This document shows, piece by piece, positions 59,628 through 64,000 of a stretch of 64,000 nt of DNA (its first letter is position 1; every line of letters begins with the position of its first letter). The translations under genes were made by a program, and so were the position numbers. This DNA is from an uncultured Ruminococcus sp. GTDB lineage: Bacteria; Bacillota; Clostridia; Lachnospirales; Lachnospiraceae. The stretch lies in contig UQVC01000011.1 in assembly GCA_900544395.1 (NCBI GenBank), positions 1 through 64,000 of the forward strand, written 5' to 3'. The notes beneath the pieces are model-generated. The model ran no database searches. It had not been told where the DNA came from and saw nothing but the letters and a program-made list of their open reading frames with translations.

Positions 59628-60599
59628 ATGCAAGGCAACAGTACATCGAATCAAAGAAGGGAAAGAGCATTTTCAAAGCTTGGAGAAGCACTCGAGCAGG
59701 GGCAGTTTGAATTGCTGTTCACGGAAGAAAAAATTCGTCTTGTCTATCTGATGAATGATGCAGTGGAGAGTTTTCTTGTCTTTGAAAATGCAAGAATGAC
59801 CGGAGAGTACATAGTGGAGTGGGAAGGCGAGATGGAGGCAGAGTTAAGCATTCCGGAAGAATTGGACGATGAGTATGTACTTGTAGTTCGTCGGGGCGAG
59901 ACGGTAGTGACACTCTTTTTTGAGGATTTGAGTGAAGAAATTTATTTGTATGATTATGGAGAGATTGGGCATTTTTGGGTGAAAGGCGCAGAATATCTGC
60001 GCCAGATTGAATATAAGATTGCGATCGTACGTGATAAGCTGGATTATCTGGGAGAGGAATACTGTAATCAGATCGAGAGGAAGCTTGCAGTACTTGCAGA
60101 TTTCCCACCGCTGAATCATTGTTGCTATCCGGCAGTTTCGAAGCAGTATATTGTTCCGAGAGAGGATCCGTGGGTACCGTCTGCAGATGCTCATCGGGCG
60201 ATACAGGAACTGGCTGCTGTGGCAGAAGATAAAAAATTACTGAGAAGTCTGTGGATTTATCAAAAACATCCTTGGAAATGGCTTGCGAAACGGATCGCAC
60301 GGATGTTGGAGGACAGGTGCCACGCAGCAGTTACAGATCTTTTATTGGAAGAACTGAAGATGGCAGCAGCAAGTTATCCGAGACGTAAATTTACGGACGA
60401 AGAAGAATGTTGGAATCATGCGATCGATAAAAAAGCGCTTGATCGAAAAAGAGAACTGGAGGAGCAGGGATTTCAGGTAAATGTATTCCGAGAGGAACCA
60501 TTTGTGGCATCAAAAGATTCGATTCAATATAAAGTAAGTCTGATGATCTGGAACAAGAAAGGGAAAAAACGGAAAGTACAGATTGAGGAATTTCAATAA
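59628..60599 (+). CDS. Uncharacterised protein, possibly DUF3878 family
   Basis: A 323-residue soluble, acidic protein with no signal peptide or membrane span. Residues 20-130 look like a beta-rich domain (EKIRLVYLMNDAVESFLVFE, EIYLYDYGEIGHFWVKGAE), and about 130-290 are helical (PREDPWVPSADAHRAIQELA). The C-terminal stretch FQVNVFREEPFVASKDSIQYKV looks strand-rich. It resembles proteins I associate with DUF3878 in Lachnospiraceae, a tentative link. The start is uncertain: the AAAGGA site is about 13 bases from this ATG. It stands alone between a terminator and ychF. Function unknown. Confidence 0.6.
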   Translation: MQGNSTSNQRRERAFSKLGEALEQGQFELLFTEEKIRLVYLMNDAVESFLVFENARMTGEYIVEWEGEMEAELSIPEELDDEYVLVVRRGETVVTLFFEDLSEEIYLYDYGEIGHFWVKGAEYLRQIEYKIAIVRDKLDYLGEEYCNQIERKLAVLADFPPLNHCCYPAVSKQYIVPREDPWVPSADAHRAIQELAAVAEDKKLLRSLWIYQKHPWKWLAKRIARMLEDRCHAAVTDLLLEELKMAAASYPRRKFTDEEECWNHAIDKKALDRKRELEEQGFQVNVFREEPFVASKDSIQYKVSLMIWNKKGKKRKVQIEEFQ

Positions 60600-60632
60600 A
60601 AGTGCTTCTGCGTAATATAAAACAAAATGAAT

Positions 60633-60674
60633 TTGAAACTGAATATTCACAAAGATACTATGGTATGGTAGAAT
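60633..60674 (+). promoter_or_regulatory. Promoter region of ychF
   Basis: Two overlapping candidates: TTGAAA (60633-60638) with TACTAT (60656-60661) at 17 bases, and TTCACA (60647-60652) with TAGAAT (60669-60674) at 16 bases. Either gives a leader of about 100 bases before the ATG at 60781. Confidence 0.55.
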
Positions 60675-60780
60675 GTAAGTTACTGTATTAGGGCTTCTTG
60701 AGAAAGCGATCTGAGAAGAAGATTGCTTTACAGATTAAGAACAGGCAAAATGAAAGGATTTATAGGAGGAAATATAGAAA

Positions 60781-61878
60781 ATGAAATTAGGAATTGTAGG
60801 TTTACCAAACGTAGGAAAGAGTACATTATTTAATTCACTGACAAAAGCAGGCGCAGAATCTGCAAACTATCCGTTCTGTACCATTGACCCGAACGTGGGA
60901 GTGGTAACGGTGCCGGATCACAGACTGGATGTGCTGGGAGAGATGTACAATACAAAGAAGATCACACCGGCGGCAATTGAATTTGTGGATATCGCAGGTT
61001 TGGTAAAAGGAGCATCCAAAGGAGAAGGACTCGGCAATCAGTTTCTTGCTAATATCCGGGAGGTCGATGCGATCGTGCATGTCGTAAGATGCTTCGAAGA
61101 CAGCAACATTGTCCATGTGGATGGAAGCATTGATCCATTGCGTGACATTGAGACGATCAATCTGGAACTGATCTTTTCCGATTTGGAAATTCTGGAGAGA
61201 AGAATCGCAAAAGTTGTGAAGCTTTCCAGAAATGACAAGACAGCAGCGAAAGAATTGGAATTGTTAAAACGTATCAAAGAGCATCTGGAAGAGAACAAGA
61301 TGGCGAAGAGTTTTACAACGGATGATGAAGAAGAGCAGGAGTGGCTGACAGGCTACAATCTGCTGACTTATAAACCGGTTATTTTTGCAGCCAATGTGAC
61401 AGAAGATGATCTGGCAAATGATGGCGCAGACAATGCAGGAGTACAGAAAGTACGGGAATATGCAGCACAGGAGAACTGTGAAGTGTTTGTCGTATGTGCA
61501 CAGATCGAGCAGGAGATCGCAGAGCTGGATGATGATGAGAAGAAATTATTCCTGGATGATCTTGGTCTGGAAGAGTCCGGTTTGGAAAAATTGATCAAGG
61601 CAAGTTATCATCTGCTGGGATTGATCAGTTATCTGACATCAGGAGAGCAGGAGTGCCGCGCATGGACGATCACAAAGGGAACCAAGGCTCCGCAGGCGGC
61701 AGGTAAGATCCATACAGATTTTGAACGTGGATTTATCCGTGCAGAAGTCGTAAGCTATGACGATCTGATGGCATGCGGAACACATGCAGCAGCCAAAGAG
61801 AAAGGTCTGGTAAGACTGGAAGGAAAAGAATACGTAGTTCAGGACGGTGATATCATCGTATTTCGCTTTAACGTATAA
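60781..61878 (+). CDS. ychF: Redox-regulated ATPase/GTPase YchF (OLA1 family)
   Basis: A 365-residue Obg-family protein that prefers ATP. G1 is GLPNVGKSTLFNSLTKAGAE near residue 7, G3 DIAGLVKGASKGEGLGNQFL near 69, and G4 of the ATP-preferring type lies in FAANVTEDD near 205. The C-terminal TGS domain ends VQDGDIIVFRFNV. It associates with ribosomes and influences stress responses. AGGAGG precedes the ATG. Confidence 0.97.
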   Translation: MKLGIVGLPNVGKSTLFNSLTKAGAESANYPFCTIDPNVGVVTVPDHRLDVLGEMYNTKKITPAAIEFVDIAGLVKGASKGEGLGNQFLANIREVDAIVHVVRCFEDSNIVHVDGSIDPLRDIETINLELIFSDLEILERRIAKVVKLSRNDKTAAKELELLKRIKEHLEENKMAKSFTTDDEEEQEWLTGYNLLTYKPVIFAANVTEDDLANDGADNAGVQKVREYAAQENCEVFVVCAQIEQEIAELDDDEKKLFLDDLGLEESGLEKLIKASYHLLGLISYLTSGEQECRAWTITKGTKAPQAAGKIHTDFERGFIRAEVVSYDDLMACGTHAAAKEKGLVRLEGKEYVVQDGDIIVFRFNV

Positions 61879-61896
61879 TAATTGGAGGCAGAAAGC

Positions 61897-62793
61897 ATGC
61901 ACTATGATATTAGTTTTCCCCACTTGGGCATTGAGTTAGAACATGTTGGAAAGAGCATTTCTATCTTTGGATTTGAAGTTGCATACTATGGGATTATTAT
62001 TGGAACTGCGATTCTTTTAGGATTTGTGATCGCCACCGCAGAGGCCAAGCGTACCGGACAGAATCCGGAGAATTATCTGGATATGGGAATGATCGGTGTG
62101 ATATTTGGAATTATCGGTGCCAGATTGTATTATGTGATTTTTTCGTGGGATATGTACAAAGACAATCTGCTGGATATTTTCAATCTCCGGGAAGGTGGAC
62201 TTGCGATTTACGGCGGCGTGATCGCAGCGGTATTGACGGTGATCATTGCCGCAAAAGTAAAACACTTGAGCGCTCCGCAGATATTTGACACGATTGCACT
62301 TGCTCTGCTGAACGGACAGATGTTGGGACGTTGGGGAAATTTTTTTAACAGAGAAGCGTTTGGAGGTTATACAGACAGTTTGTTTGCCATGAGACTTCCA
62401 CTGGATGCGGTGAGAAGTTCTGATGTCACAGAGCAGATGCGAGAGCATATCCAGACGATTGGCGGTGTGGAATATATTCAGGTACATCCTACATTTTTGT
62501 ATGAATCCTTGTGGTGTTGTGCGCTTTTGATCTTATTATTTTTATATCGAAAACATAAAAAGTATGAGGGAGAATTGTTCCTGCTCTATATGTTTGGGTA
62601 TGGGATGGGACGTGCATGGATCGAAGGGCTTCGGACCGATCAGCTGTTGATCCCTGGAATTGGACTTCCTGTTTCCCAGCTTCTGGCAGGTGTGCTTGTA
62701 GTGACAACGGGGATTTTACTTGTGTATTTTAGAAAGAATTATCAGAGGTTTCCAATGCTGAATCAGCGGGAGCATTATGTAGCGGAACAATAG
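61897..62793 (+). CDS. lgt: Prolipoprotein diacylglyceryl transferase
   Basis: A 298-residue membrane enzyme that attaches diacylglycerol to the lipobox cysteine of prolipoproteins. It has about seven helices, a catalytic region around IFSWDMY and LREGGLAIYGGV, and the signature GRWGNFFNREAFGG near residue 150. VHPTFLYESLW and RAWIEGLRTDQ are also conserved. ATG at 61897 is used (GGAGG 7 bases upstream). It follows ychF at 18 bases. Confidence 0.96.
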   Translation: MHYDISFPHLGIELEHVGKSISIFGFEVAYYGIIIGTAILLGFVIATAEAKRTGQNPENYLDMGMIGVIFGIIGARLYYVIFSWDMYKDNLLDIFNLREGGLAIYGGVIAAVLTVIIAAKVKHLSAPQIFDTIALALLNGQMLGRWGNFFNREAFGGYTDSLFAMRLPLDAVRSSDVTEQMREHIQTIGGVEYIQVHPTFLYESLWCCALLILLFLYRKHKKYEGELFLLYMFGYGMGRAWIEGLRTDQLLIPGIGLPVSQLLAGVLVVTTGILLVYFRKNYQRFPMLNQREHYVAEQ

Positions 62794-62819
62794 AATGGCG
62801 AATTGGAGAGTGTAGCTAT

Positions 62820-64000
62820 ATGAAGGTTGGGAGAGAGGAAAAATTAATTTTAGAAATTCTTTCAACAGAAATGTATATCACTTCTTCTGAACTTGCTGAA
62901 AAGACAGGGTATAGCAGCAGAACGATCCGTGGAAAGATCAGAGAAATCAATGAGATGTTGAGCAAAATGTCGGATTGCCCAATGGAAATACAGGCAAAGC
63001 CTCGTTTTGGATTCAAACTGAACATACAAGAGGGAACAAAACAACAGATTTTGGATCAGTTGTTTCGGGAAAATTTCAGAGAAGAAGATATTCCTGCCAC
63101 TCCAGGAGACCGGGCAAATTGGCTCTTGGCTTTTTTGCTGGATCAAAAAGAGTACGTAACGATTTCGGAACTGGCAGATCGTTTGTTCGTGACAGACAGT
63201 GTCGTGAAAACTGCATTGAAAAATACAGAAAGTATATTGCAGCAATATGGGATTCGGATTTTGAGAAGACCGGGTTATGGGATTTGTGCGGTTGGAGAAG
63301 AATCGGCAGTCAGAGATTGCCTGGTAGATTTGTTCATGGAACAAAAATGTGAAAATGCAGAGCCTGAACTGGAAGAATTAGGGACGATTGTATGGGAATT
63401 GCTAGGGCAATATCAGATTCGAATTCCTGAAATTGCATTTTATAATTTCATTAAGTATATCTATGTTTCTGTAAGAAGAATCAAAAAAGAATGTGAAATC
63501 ACATTTTGCAGCAAGGATCAGGTGCAGGTTGAATTCTCGCATCTTGAAATTGTAGAAAAGTTGGGAGACGAATTAGAAACTTACTATGGAGTAGAAATAC
63601 CGGAAAAAGAGAGAATGTATTTGGCAATCCATCTGGCAGGAAAGCGGATCGTGGGGAATACAGGAGAAACAAATCTGGTAGTAAAAGAAGAACTCAATGA
63701 GCTGGTAGAGCAGATGGTTGCAAGTTCTTACGAGGAATTTAATCTGAATCTGAAGAATAATTTTGATCTGATGATGCTTTTGAAGCAACATATGGTACCT
63801 TTGGATATCCGACTGCGTTACAATATACCTCTTGTAAATCCGTTGTTGACAGATATACAAAAGAATTATTCGCTTGCTTATACGATTGCAGAAAGAGCAG
63901 CTGTGATTTTACAGGAATATTATGGAAAAGAAATCCCGGAAGGTGAGATTGGATATTTAGCGGTTATTTATGCGCTGGCATTGGAAGAGCAGGAGGCAGA
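62820..64000 (+). CDS. PRD-domain transcriptional regulator (partial)
   Basis: An open frame from ATG at 62820 to the window end (about 393 residues) without a stop. Two N-terminal helix-turn-helix units (LILEILSTEMYITSSELAEK and YVTISELADRLFVTDSVVK) are followed by two PTS-regulation-like domains, the layout of BglG/LicR/MtlR-type activators and antiterminators. The histidines usually phosphorylated by the PTS seem partly lost: IYVSVRR in PRD1 and LAVIYALALE in PRD2, where LALH is common; LAIHLAG in PRD1 is kept. Regulation may therefore differ from the standard. The 3' end and any EIIA/EIIB-like domains lie outside the window. Confidence 0.82.
   Translation, partial: MKVGREEKLILEILSTEMYITSSELAEKTGYSSRTIRGKIREINEMLSKMSDCPMEIQAKPRFGFKLNIQEGTKQQILDQLFRENFREEDIPATPGDRANWLLAFLLDQKEYVTISELADRLFVTDSVVKTALKNTESILQQYGIRILRRPGYGICAVGEESAVRDCLVDLFMEQKCENAEPELEELGTIVWELLGQYQIRIPEIAFYNFIKYIYVSVRRIKKECEITFCSKDQVQVEFSHLEIVEKLGDELETYYGVEIPEKERMYLAIHLAGKRIVGNTGETNLVVKEELNELVEQMVASSYEEFNLNLKNNFDLMMLLKQHMVPLDIRLRYNIPLVNPLLTDIQKNYSLAYTIAERAAVILQEYYGKEIPEGEIGYLAVIYALALEEQEA

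Noticed and set aside
59482..59751. 89-codon open frame after thiN
   Set aside because: It begins with TTG, spans the thiN terminator hairpin and overlaps the start of the better-supported 323-residue gene in another frame.
1..64000. tRNA, rRNA, CRISPR array, prophage or insertion sequence
   Set aside because: Reading through all intergenic regions showed no tRNA-like cloverleaf ending in CCA, no regular spacer repeats, and no transposase, integrase or phage structural protein.

Overview
The window looks like chromosomal DNA of a spore-forming, strictly anaerobic gut Lachnospiraceae (Clostridia, Bacillota), most like the Mediterraneibacter / [Ruminococcus] gnavus-torques group. The basis is moderate GC, strong Shine-Dalgarno sites, dipicolinate synthase genes, a meso-DAP type MurE, a GH112 host-glycan phosphorylase, a B12-dependent diol dehydratase, and Firmicutes gene order around ffh and priA-def-fmt-prkC-rsgA. 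Species is not determined. I saw no tRNA, rRNA, CRISPR array, insertion sequence or prophage.

Layout. 1-1.8 kb: end of one ABC exporter half and a complete second half. 1.8-4.0 kb (minus): PadR regulator, HAAS/DUF1700 protein and DUF4097 repeat protein, with a perfect palindrome over the promoter. 4.2-5.9 kb: BceRS-like two-component system with no BceAB transporter next to it. 6.1-9.2 kb: GH112 phosphorylase converging on an AraC regulator. 9.3-10.4 kb (minus): paired short CHR transporters. 10.6-12.2 kb: minimal SufC/SufB-like Fe-S pair. 12.3-15.5 kb: dpaA-dpaB plus an asparagine-synthetase homologue whose glutaminase domain is degenerate. 15.7-18.9 kb: NhaC antiporter, C39-like protein, convergent asnA. 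19.2-24.7 kb: pduCDEGH-type diol dehydratase, reactivase and cobalamin adenosyltransferase, without shell genes. 24.7-25.3 kb: no convincing protein gene, but a promoter and a terminator bound a purine-rich region of about 460 nt, a good candidate for a structured non-coding RNA. 25.4-32.3 kb: membrane, PHP, prepilin peptidase, TruA, small hypothetical, Gly/Cys-rich and subtilisin-like genes. 32.3-41.5 kb: translation/secretion housekeeping (ylxM-ffh-rpsP-khpA-rimM-trmD-rplS, two signal peptidases around rbgA, rnhB, yraN, pgeF, mscS). 41.8-46.0 kb: large secreted LRR/discoidin surface protein. 46.1-62.8 kb: murE-priA-def-fmt-yugP-rsmB-rlmN-stp-prkC-rsgA-rpe-thiN, an unknown protein, ychF and lgt. 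62.8 kb to the end: a PRD-type regulator running off the window.

Main points for a second look: (i) the unassigned RNA unit at 24.8-25.3 kb, which has repeated complementary segments; (ii) the asparagine-synthetase homologue in the dipicolinate operon, which starts Met-Gly instead of Met-Cys and lacks the HRGPD segment, a state known from beta-lactam synthetase; (iii) a PduD subunit that keeps an encapsulation-like N-terminus in a locus without shell genes; (iv) the PadR operator palindrome; (v) a terminator arm that doubles as the -35 box of the ffh operon. Promoter, operator and RNA calls come from reading the sequence by eye. Protein families come from motif recognition without any database search.
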